From the NCBI GenBank assembly GCA_045576435.1, contig JAZNGL010000003.1, forward strand, positions 1-8,350: DNA of 8,350 bases. Reading direction: 5' to 3'. Below are positions 1 through 5,716 of this stretch, piece by piece. The notes under the pieces are model-generated. The model was not told the DNA's origin, ran no database searches, and saw nothing but the letters and a program-made list of their open reading frames with translations. Within the stretch, counting starts at the first letter, position 1. Each line of letters begins with the position of its first letter. The stretch comes from CAKSIW01 sp045576435. Its GTDB lineage: Bacteria > Bacillota > Clostridia > Monoglobales > Monoglobaceae. The position numbers and the translations under genes are program-made.

Positions 1-56
1 ATGATGAAAGAATTGTAAAAACGGGATAAAAAAAGAAAAATTGGGAAAACTTCATT

Positions 57-65
57 GGAGGTGAT
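57..65 (+). promoter_or_regulatory. Strong ribosome binding site that fixes the gerAA start
   Basis: GGAGGTGAT is an essentially perfect match to the 16S anti-Shine-Dalgarno complement. It lies 8 bases (measured from GGAGG) before a TTG at 70. A TTG at 55 is in the same frame, but it overlaps this site and could not use it, so the gene should start at 70. The 54 bases further upstream hold no promoter that I can support, so the operon promoter is probably outside the window. Confidence 0.85.
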
Positions 66-69
66 ATTT

Positions 70-1749
70 TTGAATTTTGCCAAATTATTTCTATATAGTA
101 AAGAAAAGAATGAAGACAATACCTTTACAATAAAGCCATCACAAGTTCAGAAAAATGAAAATGATGGTGTGAACAGTTATATCAAAAACAACATAGAAGA
201 TAAAAACACAGTTGTTTATAAGACTGGTCAAGTTAGTCCTGTTCTAAAAGAAAATCTGGAATTTATAAAAGATACATTCGAGCTTCCTAAAAACTTTGAT
301 TTGGTTTTGAGAGAGTTCAAGGTGAAGTTTAAAAATTCAAGTATTGATGCATTTTTAATTTTTTATGATGGTTTAGCAAATGCAGCATATATCAATCGGG
401 ATATTTTAAATCCTTTGATGATTAGCGGAATTGAAACTGAACCCCAAAAAGAAAATATTGAAGATTTAATATATCAGCAAATGATTTCGCAGGCACCAAA
501 TGGCAAGCAAACAGACATGAAAAACATAATTGAAATGGTTGAATTTGGGAACTGTGCTGTTTTTGTTGATGGTTGTGCATGTGCTTTTGTTGCAGATGTA
601 AAGGGGTGGAGCGGCCGAGATGTTGGGAAACCAATAACAGAGGCGACGCTTTCGGGGCCACAAGAAGCTTTTAATGAGAAGGTTATGACCAATATTGGTT
701 TGATACGAAAAATTCTGAAGGATTCAAATCTTATTGCGGAAAAAATTTCTATCGGTAACAGAAGTAAAACACCTTGTGCTTTGATGTATATAAATGGATT
801 AACAAATCATTCGTTAGTTGCTGAAGTCAGACGCCGACTCAAGCAAATAGACATTGAATATGTTTTTTCGTCTGCGGATGTTGAAATGCTGATTGAAGAA
901 AATACGGCATTTCCTTTGCCGCAAATATTAAAAACAGAACGCCCTGACCGTGCGGCAGCAATGCTTGCAGATGGAAAGGTGGTTGTGATTGTTCAGGGTA
1001 GCCCGTTTGTTCTGGTGCTTCCGGCAACAGCATCAGATTTAATAGAAGCGTCAGAAGATAATTATGTGAGAGTGATTGAAGCAAACTTCATGAGAATTAC
1101 AAGACTTATCGGAATTTTTCTTGCACTTTTTTTACCTGGGATTTTCATCAGCACTGTTTTATATCATCATGAGAGCATACCAACGGATTTATTATTTGCT
1201 ATCGAAGCGAGTCGTGAACAAATGCCGTTTCCTGTTGTTGTGGAGTTGATAGTCATGATTTTGGCTTTTGAACTCATAAAAGAGGCGTCAATAAGAGTTC
1301 CTGACCCAATTGGTTCAACTTTAGGCATTGTCGGAGGCTTGATTTTGGGACAGGCCGCCGTTGAAGCAAATATAGCCAGTCCATTACTCATAATTATAGT
1401 TTCAATTTCGGCATTAGGCTCATTTGCAGCACCGTCTTTGGCTCTTGCAAGAGCAATTTCTGTTCTGCAATTCGTGTTTATTGCCTTTGGTGCACTTGCA
1501 GGTTTTCTCGGACTTGCATTTGCGATTTTTGTTTCGTTTATGTTTTTATCTGCTCAAAAAGCGATGGGCGTTCCTTATCTGACGGCTTTTGCATTTGAAC
1601 CTCAAAAATCAGTTGGAAAGTCATTATTTATAAGACCGATGTGGAAACGTGAGAGGCGGCCAAGAATTCTCCAGACCCAGCAAGAATATAAACAACCACA
1701 CATAAGCCGACAATGGAAGGAAAATGATGAGGAACAGGAGGAAAAGTGA
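70..1749 (+). CDS. gerAA: GerA-family spore germination protein, A subunit of a nutrient germinant receptor
   Basis: This is the A subunit of a Ger-type germinant receptor, an inner-membrane complex of dormant spores that senses small nutrients and triggers germination. It has 559 residues from the TTG start, normal for the family. Residues 1 to about 340 are a soluble region. It contains the family landmarks KGWSGRD (178-184), EATLSGPQEAF (191-201) and TERPDRAAA. Residues about 346-505 are membrane segments, including PFPVVVELIV and the hallmark PDPIGSTLGIVGGLILGQAA around 411-430. A hydrophilic, Glu-rich tail follows. The stop overlaps the start region of gerAB. SpoVAF is a close paralogue, but the gerAB and gerAC neighbours argue for a true receptor. 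Oddity: the stretch usually close to RGPREGF in this family reads SGPQEAF here. By precedent such operons are transcribed in the forespore by sigma-G; no such promoter is visible in the window. The ligand cannot be inferred. The symbol denotes the family, not strict orthology to B. subtilis gerAA. Confidence 0.95.
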   Translation: MNFAKLFLYSKEKNEDNTFTIKPSQVQKNENDGVNSYIKNNIEDKNTVVYKTGQVSPVLKENLEFIKDTFELPKNFDLVLREFKVKFKNSSIDAFLIFYDGLANAAYINRDILNPLMISGIETEPQKENIEDLIYQQMISQAPNGKQTDMKNIIEMVEFGNCAVFVDGCACAFVADVKGWSGRDVGKPITEATLSGPQEAFNEKVMTNIGLIRKILKDSNLIAEKISIGNRSKTPCALMYINGLTNHSLVAEVRRRLKQIDIEYVFSSADVEMLIEENTAFPLPQILKTERPDRAAAMLADGKVVVIVQGSPFVLVLPATASDLIEASEDNYVRVIEANFMRITRLIGIFLALFLPGIFISTVLYHHESIPTDLLFAIEASREQMPFPVVVELIVMILAFELIKEASIRVPDPIGSTLGIVGGLILGQAAVEANIASPLLIIIVSISALGSFAAPSLALARAISVLQFVFIAFGALAGFLGLAFAIFVSFMFLSAQKAMGVPYLTAFAFEPQKSVGKSLFIRPMWKRERRPRILQTQQEYKQPHISRQWKENDEEQEEK

Positions 1750-1751
1750 TT

Positions 1752-2843
1752 ATGAGAGGCAAAAAAAAGACGTTTTTGGCAGATACAGAGCTTTGCTTTC
1801 TTGCGATTAATTTAATGATATATCGGATATTTACTAACATTCCAAAAAATTTTGAAGAAAAATCAGCGATGGCAGCCCCGATTGCCGCAATAATTTCCGC
1901 GATTCTCGCATTTTTGACAATTAAGATAATATTGGTGTTTTTCAAAAGGAGTGAGGATGGGAGTTTGCTTGATGTGGCAAAGACTTCTTTTGGAAATTTG
2001 GGTAAATACATTTTTTCGATAATACTGGTGGTATATATTTTTTTGGCCTCTATTTATACTCTTAATGAGTTTTCAAGCCTTATAAAACTTATGGCATATC
2101 CAACGACGCCACTTTGGTTTATAAAACTGTTTTTTATAATAGCTGCAGTTTTAGGGAGTGTTTGCGGATTAAGTGCAGTTGTCAGGGTGCATGCAATTTT
2201 TGTTCCAATTTTAATGACATTGACATTGATTGTATCTTTTTCTGCTATGAAATATGGAAATATATTAAATCTTACACCTGTTTTGGGAAAAGGCGACGAA
2301 CAAATAATCAGTAGTGGACTTTCGGGATTATTTCTTTATTCGGATGTATTTTTGCTGCTTTTAGTGAAGCAATTTTATGATAAAAAAATGTCGCTAGATA
2401 GCATTTTACCTAAGGCAACCATATTTGCATCAATAATTAATATAATAGTTATATTTGCATATGTTTTTGTTGTTCCACATCCTATGTTAGATGAGGTGCA
2501 ATTCCCGATTTACACACTTTTGAAAGAGGTGTGGTATGGAAGATTTTTTCAACGTGTTGATGCGGTTTATATGCTGTTTTTGGCGATTAGCGGCATGCTA
2601 TATTTAACGGTTTCGGTAAGCTTGATAACATATATATTGCGACAGTGCTTTAGTGTGATGGCAAAAAAAGTTATGATAATACCGGTTGCACTTATTATTT
2701 TTCTTTTTGCCACCAACTTGAGTCTAATGGAATATTTTAACGAAAACGTTTTATATTTTGTGACTTGTGCTATGGCAACCATAGCAATATTTGCTATCTT
2801 GATTTCAGGAGGGAAAAAGCGTTTTGCAAAGGAAAAGAAATAG
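1752..2843 (+). CDS. gerAB: GerAB-family endospore germination permease, B subunit
   Basis: This is the integral-membrane B subunit of the receptor. It belongs to the APC transporter superfamily (spore germination permease family) and in B. subtilis forms the nutrient-binding part. The protein has 363 residues and is hydrophobic almost throughout, with about ten predicted membrane segments. A short charged N-terminus (MRGKKKTF) precedes the first helix and a Lys-rich end (GGKKRFAKEKK) closes it. Length and profile are typical. AGGAGG at 1736-1741 sits 10 bases before ATG 1752. An in-frame GTG at 1746, forming a GTGA overlap with the gerAA stop, is the alternative start, but it would be only 4 bases from the AGGAGG. 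Either way translation is coupled to gerAA. The 3' end overlaps gerAC by 20 bases. Residues that would determine ligand specificity cannot be read from sequence alone. Confidence 0.93.
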   Translation: MRGKKKTFLADTELCFLAINLMIYRIFTNIPKNFEEKSAMAAPIAAIISAILAFLTIKIILVFFKRSEDGSLLDVAKTSFGNLGKYIFSIILVVYIFLASIYTLNEFSSLIKLMAYPTTPLWFIKLFFIIAAVLGSVCGLSAVVRVHAIFVPILMTLTLIVSFSAMKYGNILNLTPVLGKGDEQIISSGLSGLFLYSDVFLLLLVKQFYDKKMSLDSILPKATIFASIINIIVIFAYVFVVPHPMLDEVQFPIYTLLKEVWYGRFFQRVDAVYMLFLAISGMLYLTVSVSLITYILRQCFSVMAKKVMIIPVALIIFLFATNLSLMEYFNENVLYFVTCAMATIAIFAILISGGKKRFAKEKK

Positions 2844-4041
2844 AATACTCGTTTTTGTTTTATCAATAATACTTTTGCTATGCACAGGTTGTTATGATGC
2901 CAAGGAAATTGATGAAACGGCATATATAATTGCGTTAGGAATTGACAAATTTGAGGATGAGGAATATAAATATACCTTTCAATTTTCAGCACCACTTGCA
3001 ATAGCAGGGGTGGGGGCAGAAAAACAAAGCAATACGGAAAATAAGGGTGGGGGAATAGAGGATAGCGGCAATCCTTCCGTAAATAATGTTGTAATAAAGG
3101 CACCGGATTTTTATATAGCAAAGAATATGATAAATAATTTTTTCAGCAAAAATATTGATATGTCACATTTAAAATTAATTGTGTTTTCAAAGGAAATTGA
3201 TGCTGATAAGTTAATACATCATTCGCAATTATTTTTAAGGGAAAGGGAAGTTCGACCCCACACAAGTCTTGCGGTTTCAGAAAAGTCAGCGGAGGAGTTT
3301 ATCCGCAGCGTAAATCCTGAACTTGAGGCTAACACAGCAAAATATTACGAGTTGATGTCGCTTAGGTCAAACAATATATATGCACCCTCAAAAAGATTGC
3401 GTGACTTTGTTGAAGAGACAAAAAATGGTGGTGGTAGCGTGTTGCCTGTTGCACATGTCACAGGATATGATAGCTCTGAAGATTTTGGAAAAAGTGAGTC
3501 AAAGAAAACGGCTTGGGTTAAATCAAAAGACACAAGAGTATCATCATCACGGGCAGATATGAGAGGAATGGCGGTATTTGCCGATAGAAAGCTGAAAAAA
3601 ATTATGGATGGTGACAGTGCTTTGATTTTTAATGTCTTGGAGCGGGATGTTAAAAATTTTATAATGTCAATCCGCAATGCTTATAATCCTGATGAAACGC
3701 TGAGTTTCAGGATTCTGATTCCTCAGAAAACACGTTATGATGTTAAAAAAGGGGGGAAAGGATATGAAGTGAAAAGCTCAACCATACTTGATGCAGAATA
3801 TATAGGTGGTGAGATACCTGAAGGATATAAGTCATATGATGAATTATATGAAGAACTTGAAAAAACCATTGCTGAGGAATTTTCCTTGTTTTTTCAGATG
3901 TTAGTTGAAGAAGGAGCGGACATAGTCGGAATTGAAAAAAACCATAAAAAGAATTTTTCAACTTTAAAAGATGTTGAAGAGTTAAAGCAAGAGAAATTTT
4001 TCGATAATGTGAAAATGATTGTTGATATTAAAATTATATGA
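2824..4041 (+). CDS. gerAC: Ger(x)C-family germination lipoprotein, C subunit
   Basis: This is the lipoprotein C subunit, expected to be anchored by diacylglycerol on the outer face of the spore inner membrane. It has 405 residues, with a basic N-terminus (MQRKRNR) and a hydrophobic stretch ending in LLLCTGC. Cys23 is the expected lipidated residue, followed by YDAKEIDE, matching the usual GCWDxxEI start of mature GerC proteins. The C-terminal half contains GMAVFADRKLKKIMDGD, the equivalent of the conserved 'GtAvF..dKlvG' segment, and ends with the usual alternating strand/helix region. The start is TTG, overlapping the end of gerAB by 20 bases, with AGGAGGG at 2807-2813 about 10 bases upstream. 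Oddity: the -3 position of the lipobox is Cys where Leu is usual, and residues about 57-80 form a Gly/Asn/Glu-rich low-complexity insert. Confidence 0.92.
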   Translation: MQRKRNRILVFVLSIILLLCTGCYDAKEIDETAYIIALGIDKFEDEEYKYTFQFSAPLAIAGVGAEKQSNTENKGGGIEDSGNPSVNNVVIKAPDFYIAKNMINNFFSKNIDMSHLKLIVFSKEIDADKLIHHSQLFLREREVRPHTSLAVSEKSAEEFIRSVNPELEANTAKYYELMSLRSNNIYAPSKRLRDFVEETKNGGGSVLPVAHVTGYDSSEDFGKSESKKTAWVKSKDTRVSSSRADMRGMAVFADRKLKKIMDGDSALIFNVLERDVKNFIMSIRNAYNPDETLSFRILIPQKTRYDVKKGGKGYEVKSSTILDAEYIGGEIPEGYKSYDELYEELEKTIAEEFSLFFQMLVEEGADIVGIEKNHKKNFSTLKDVEELKQEKFFDNVKMIVDIKII

Positions 4042-4053
4042 GAAGGTGAATTA

Positions 4054-4230
4054 ATGAACATAGTTGTTCGTATTTTGCTCACGATAGCGGTGATTTGGAG
4101 CGGGGTTTTCACAATTAGCTATGCAATATGGGAGCTGAAAAGGAAAAACAATATAGGAGGAATAACGGCGTTGACTGTTGTTGGAGTTCTCGCGGCAACA
4201 TTTTTTCTTTATATGAAAGATTGTTTGTGA
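4054..4230 (+). CDS. Small two-helix membrane protein, likely D subunit of the germinant receptor
   Basis: A 58-residue protein beginning MNIVVRILL and ending MKDCL. It has two hydrophobic stretches (about residues 3-25 and 36-53) separated by a short basic hairpin, WELKRKNN. The ATG is preceded by AGAAGGTGA (4041-4049), an 8 of 9 match to AGGAGGTGA, and starts 12 bases after the gerAC stop. It therefore reads as the fourth gene of the operon. Known biology: many GerA-type operons of Bacillales and Clostridia carry, next to the A/B/C genes, a short gene for a two-transmembrane protein (D subunit, for example GerKD of B. subtilis) that modulates receptor activity or level. Size, topology and position fit this well. 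The assignment rests on those features, not on recognised sequence identity. It is easily missed by gene callers because of its length. Confidence 0.8.
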   Translation: MNIVVRILLTIAVIWSGVFTISYAIWELKRKNNIGGITALTVVGVLAATFFLYMKDCL

Positions 4231-4234
4231 AAAT

Positions 4235-4262
4235 AGCCTCGACTGTTTTCACAGACGAGGCT
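4235..4262. terminator. Hairpin between convergent ger operon and amidase, probable shared terminator
   Basis: AGCCTCG (4235-4241) pairs with CGAGGCT (4256-4262). After one A-A mismatch, CTGT pairs with ACAG (4243-4246 with 4251-4254) around a TTTC loop. The hairpin lies 4 bases after the D gene stop and 17 bases beyond the amidase stop. The T-run is weak on the plus side (TATCTTAG) and modest on the minus side (ATTTTCAC). Intrinsic termination is therefore plausible in both directions but not perfect. Confidence 0.7.
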
Positions 4263-4279
4263 TATCTTAGATGTTAATA

Positions 4280-4840
4280 TTAACGTGGAAGACCTATTGC
4301 GTTGATGATGCCGTTAGCAATAGCAACAGCAACCTTGCGTTGCCATGCAGGACTATTCAGGTTAAGGGCTTCGGTGGAGTTTGTCAAATAACCAAGCTCA
4401 ACTAGAACTGCAGGCATATTGGTGCGCTTCAAAACGGCAAAATTTGCCTGCATAACACCTCGATTAACAGAACCCAAATCGTTTGCAACAGAATCAACAA
4501 TCGATTGAGCAAGACGTTCACTTGTTCCGCCAAGACGATAAACATAAGCTTCAACACCTTGTGCTGAGGTGTTTTCGGAGCTGTTTGTGTGGATGCTGAT
4601 AAAATAGTCAGCACCCCAATCGTTTGCGGTTGTTGCGCGATTTCTTAAATCGGCATTTTTATTGCTTAACACATTTTCGTCACTTGTTGTCCGATATATT
4701 TTAACATTAAAACCTGCTTCTCTCAAAACACGTACTAACTCCAAAGAAACATTTAAATTAACATATTCCTCAATGACGTTATTCCCGATAGCTCCGGGAT
4801 CAGGGCCGCCATGTCCGGGGTCAATAAAAATTTTAATCAT
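4280..4840 (-). CDS. N-acetylmuramoyl-L-alanine amidase (Amidase_3), leaderless, CwlC-like catalytic domain
   Basis: A zinc-dependent amidase that cuts the bond between N-acetylmuramic acid and L-alanine in peptidoglycan. The 186-residue protein is one Amidase_3 domain. The first Zn ligand His10 lies in DPGHGG (7-12). Glu24 follows in NNVIEE, then His84 in SIHTNS, and the catalytic Glu148 in LVELGYLTN, so all key residues are present. Start: the minus-strand site AAAGGAG (4852-4846) lies 5 bases before the ATG at 4840. An in-frame ATG at 4855 overlaps that site and is not used. There is no signal peptide and no wall-binding domain. The N-terminus (MIKIFIDPGHGG) closely resembles Bacillus CwlC, a leaderless mother-cell-lysis amidase, but the CwlC C-terminal SPOR-like repeats are absent. 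Sporulation amidase or phage-endolysin-derived enzyme are both possible roles. It is transcribed toward the ger operon and divergently from the secreted-protein gene at 5129. Confidence 0.93.
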   Translation of the reverse strand: MIKIFIDPGHGGPDPGAIGNNVIEEYVNLNVSLELVRVLREAGFNVKIYRTTSDENVLSNKNADLRNRATTANDWGADYFISIHTNSSENTSAQGVEAYVYRLGGTSERLAQSIVDSVANDLGSVNRGVMQANFAVLKRTNMPAVLVELGYLTNSTEALNLNSPAWQRKVAVAIANGIINAIGLPR

Positions 4841-4898
4841 AAAAACTCCTTTCACGCTATGAGTAATACAAAAAATAAGAAAATCATTTTTGACTGCT

Positions 4899-4927
4899 AT
4901 TATAACAATATATGCCGCCTGTGAGAA
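4899..4927 (-). promoter_or_regulatory. Sigma-A-like promoter for the amidase
   Basis: Read on the minus strand: -35 TTCTCA (4927-4922, 4 of 6 to TTGACA), a 17-base spacer, and a perfect -10 TATAAT (4904-4899) preceded by TG-N, making an extended -10. The predicted start is near 4892, about 50 bases before the amidase ATG. The match suggests vegetative expression. I looked for sigma-E, sigma-G and sigma-K patterns and found no better fit. Confidence 0.65.
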
Positions 4928-4930
4928 AGG

Positions 4931-4954
4931 GTTACAAATATAAAAACAATTACA
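4931..4954 (-). promoter_or_regulatory. Two WalR-like half sites upstream of the amidase promoter
   Basis: On the minus strand TGTAAT (4954-4949) and TGTAAC (4936-4931) both match the TGTWAH hexamer. They lie just upstream of the amidase -35. Their spacing is 12 bases, not the 5 bases of a canonical WalR operator, so this may be chance in AT-rich DNA. Confidence 0.25.
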
Positions 4955-4974
4955 GAAAAAATGTTTTAGAAAAA

Positions 4975-5002
4975 TGTAATGTGAATGTAATGTGTTTGTA
5001 AC
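4975..5002 (+). promoter_or_regulatory. Triple direct-repeat operator matching the WalR (YycF) consensus
   Basis: TGTAAT (4975-4980), GTGAA, TGTAAT (4986-4991), GTGTT, TGTAAC (4997-5002). These are three hexamers with exact 5-base spacers, so they repeat every 11 bases on one face of the helix. The first two units form a perfect 11-base tandem repeat (4973-4994). The known WalR site of Bacillus and Staphylococcus is TGTWAH-N5-TGTWAH, and each unit here fits it. The last unit ends about 10 bases before the -10 at 5013, the placement expected for an OmpR-family activator that replaces a poor -35. PhoP, which binds TTAACA-like repeats, is the main alternative and fits less well. Identity of the regulator is inferred. 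Confidence 0.65.
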
Positions 5003-5009
5003 ATTCGCA

Positions 5010-5018
5010 TGATATACT
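5010..5018 (+). promoter_or_regulatory. Extended -10 of an activator-type promoter for the secreted protein
   Basis: TG-A-TATACT forms an extended -10. No recognisable -35 lies 16-18 bases upstream; that stretch is occupied by the repeats of the WalR-like operator. This is the usual arrangement of a promoter that needs an activator. The predicted start is near 5025, giving an mRNA leader of about 100 bases in which I see no riboswitch or terminator. Confidence 0.5.
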
Positions 5019-5128
5019 TAAAAAGTAGAATAATAGTATTGTGTATAAGTGACTTTGATTAAAACTATGTTTTTAGGTTAAGAAGGTTAGCATAAGTTTT
5101 TAAATATTGAAGAAAAGGAGAAGGGAAC

Positions 5129-5614
5129 ATGAAAAGATTTTGTGCATTATTGCTTTTGATAGTTACGTTTTGCCTGATTGGGAATGTTGGCGTTCTTGCA
5201 GCACCGGACGTAGTTCCTGCGGATGTTGCTGGCAACACGTATGAACTTATTGTAGTTACAAATCCACAAAATCAGAAGGCATCGACCTTTGATTCTGGAT
5301 ATATTATTTCGGGATATGGAAAAGAAGGAACAAGCGTAACGCTATATTGGCATGATGCTGAAGAAGACGTTTATAAAAAGATTTATAACGAATCTCAGTA
5401 TATTGATGAAAACGGAAACACACAAACAACATATAATGAGGCAACAACAACAATAGGAGCATCGGGCTTGTTCATGAATAAAGTTGTTTTGGCTCAGGGA
5501 GGAAACAACATTCTTGTTCGTGCTGAAAATGGAGAGGAAGTTCAAACAATGCGTCTTAGCATCACAAGATATACTTATAATTTGTTTGATATAATAAAGT
5601 CTTTGACAGACTAA
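5129..5614 (+). CDS. Secreted protein with an Ig-like beta-sandwich domain, function unknown
   Basis: A 161-residue protein. Residues 1-24 form a standard Sec signal peptide: MKR, a hydrophobic core (ALLLLIVTFCLIG), then VLA before AAP, with likely signal peptidase I cleavage after Ala24. No lipobox and no LPXTG motif are seen, so the product should be released or held non-covalently at the wall. Residues about 37-148 read as one Ig-like (bacterial Big-type) fold. The landmarks are ISGYGKEGTSVTLYW early, an ASGLFMNKVVLAQGGNNILVR segment, then a final strand MRLSITRY. That is the 'G..G..V.l ... G.F...v.L..G.N.i.v.a' pattern of such domains. A short tail (NLFDIIKSLTD) follows. AAAGGAG at 5114-5120 is 8 bases from the ATG. 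The gene lies behind the WalR-like operator and ahead of yycH, separated from it by a terminator. I do not recognise a named family. Confidence 0.85.
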   Translation: MKRFCALLLLIVTFCLIGNVGVLAAPDVVPADVAGNTYELIVVTNPQNQKASTFDSGYIISGYGKEGTSVTLYWHDAEEDVYKKIYNESQYIDENGNTQTTYNEATTTIGASGLFMNKVVLAQGGNNILVRAENGEEVQTMRLSITRYTYNLFDIIKSLTD

Positions 5615-5631
5615 GCTGAAATCAACATGAT
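5603..5631 (+). promoter_or_regulatory. Possible promoter for yycH, inside the end of the secreted-protein gene
   Basis: TTGACA (5603-5608) is a perfect -35, followed after 17 bases by CATGAT (5626-5631, 4 of 6 to TATAAT). Transcription would start near 5638, upstream of the terminator at 5665. The TTGACA is also coding (Leu-Thr near the C-terminus), so it may be chance. No better promoter is visible between the terminator and yycH. Confidence 0.3.
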
Positions 5632-5664
5632 GGAAGCCGTATGATGGGTATCGGACTTTATCGG

Positions 5665-5694
5665 GGAACGGCCAAAGGTCGTTCCTTTTATTAT
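5665..5694 (+). terminator. Intrinsic terminator after the secreted-protein gene
   Basis: GGAACGGCC (5665-5673) pairs with GGTCGTTCC (5677-5685) over 9 pairs, one of them G-U, around an AAA loop. TTTTATTATT follows directly. It lies 51 bases after the stop at 5614 and 23 bases before the yycH ATG, so yycH needs read-through, antitermination or its own promoter. Confidence 0.88.
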
Positions 5695-5716
5695 TATAGA
5701 AAAAGGAGGTGGTTGC

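Noticed and set aside
1..29. A possible 3' tail of an upstream gene: one frame gives DERIVKTG then stop at 27-29, another MMKEL then stop at 16-18.
   Set aside because: Both are too short to decide between, and nothing else supports either.
55..69. TTG at 55 as the gerAA start.
   Set aside because: It overlaps the GGAGGTGAT ribosome site and has no site of its own; TTG at 70 is correctly spaced.
1628..2011. A 127-codon minus-strand frame opposite the gerAA-gerAB junction.
   Set aside because: Its hydrophobic content mirrors the membrane segments on the other strand, and it lacks a convincing start signal.
2567..3121. A 184-codon open frame on the minus strand opposite gerAB and gerAC.
   Set aside because: Antisense shadow: no ribosome site, odd composition, and both plus-strand genes are clearly real and tightly coupled.
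4273..4284. GTTAATATTAAC, a 12-base palindrome across the amidase stop codon.
   Set aside because: AT-only core, no loop for a terminator, and no similar copy elsewhere in the window.
5636..5672. GCCGT (5636-5640) pairing with ACGGC (5668-5672) as an antiterminator for the yycH leader.
   Set aside because: Only 5 pairs with no extension on either side, far weaker than the 9-pair terminator.
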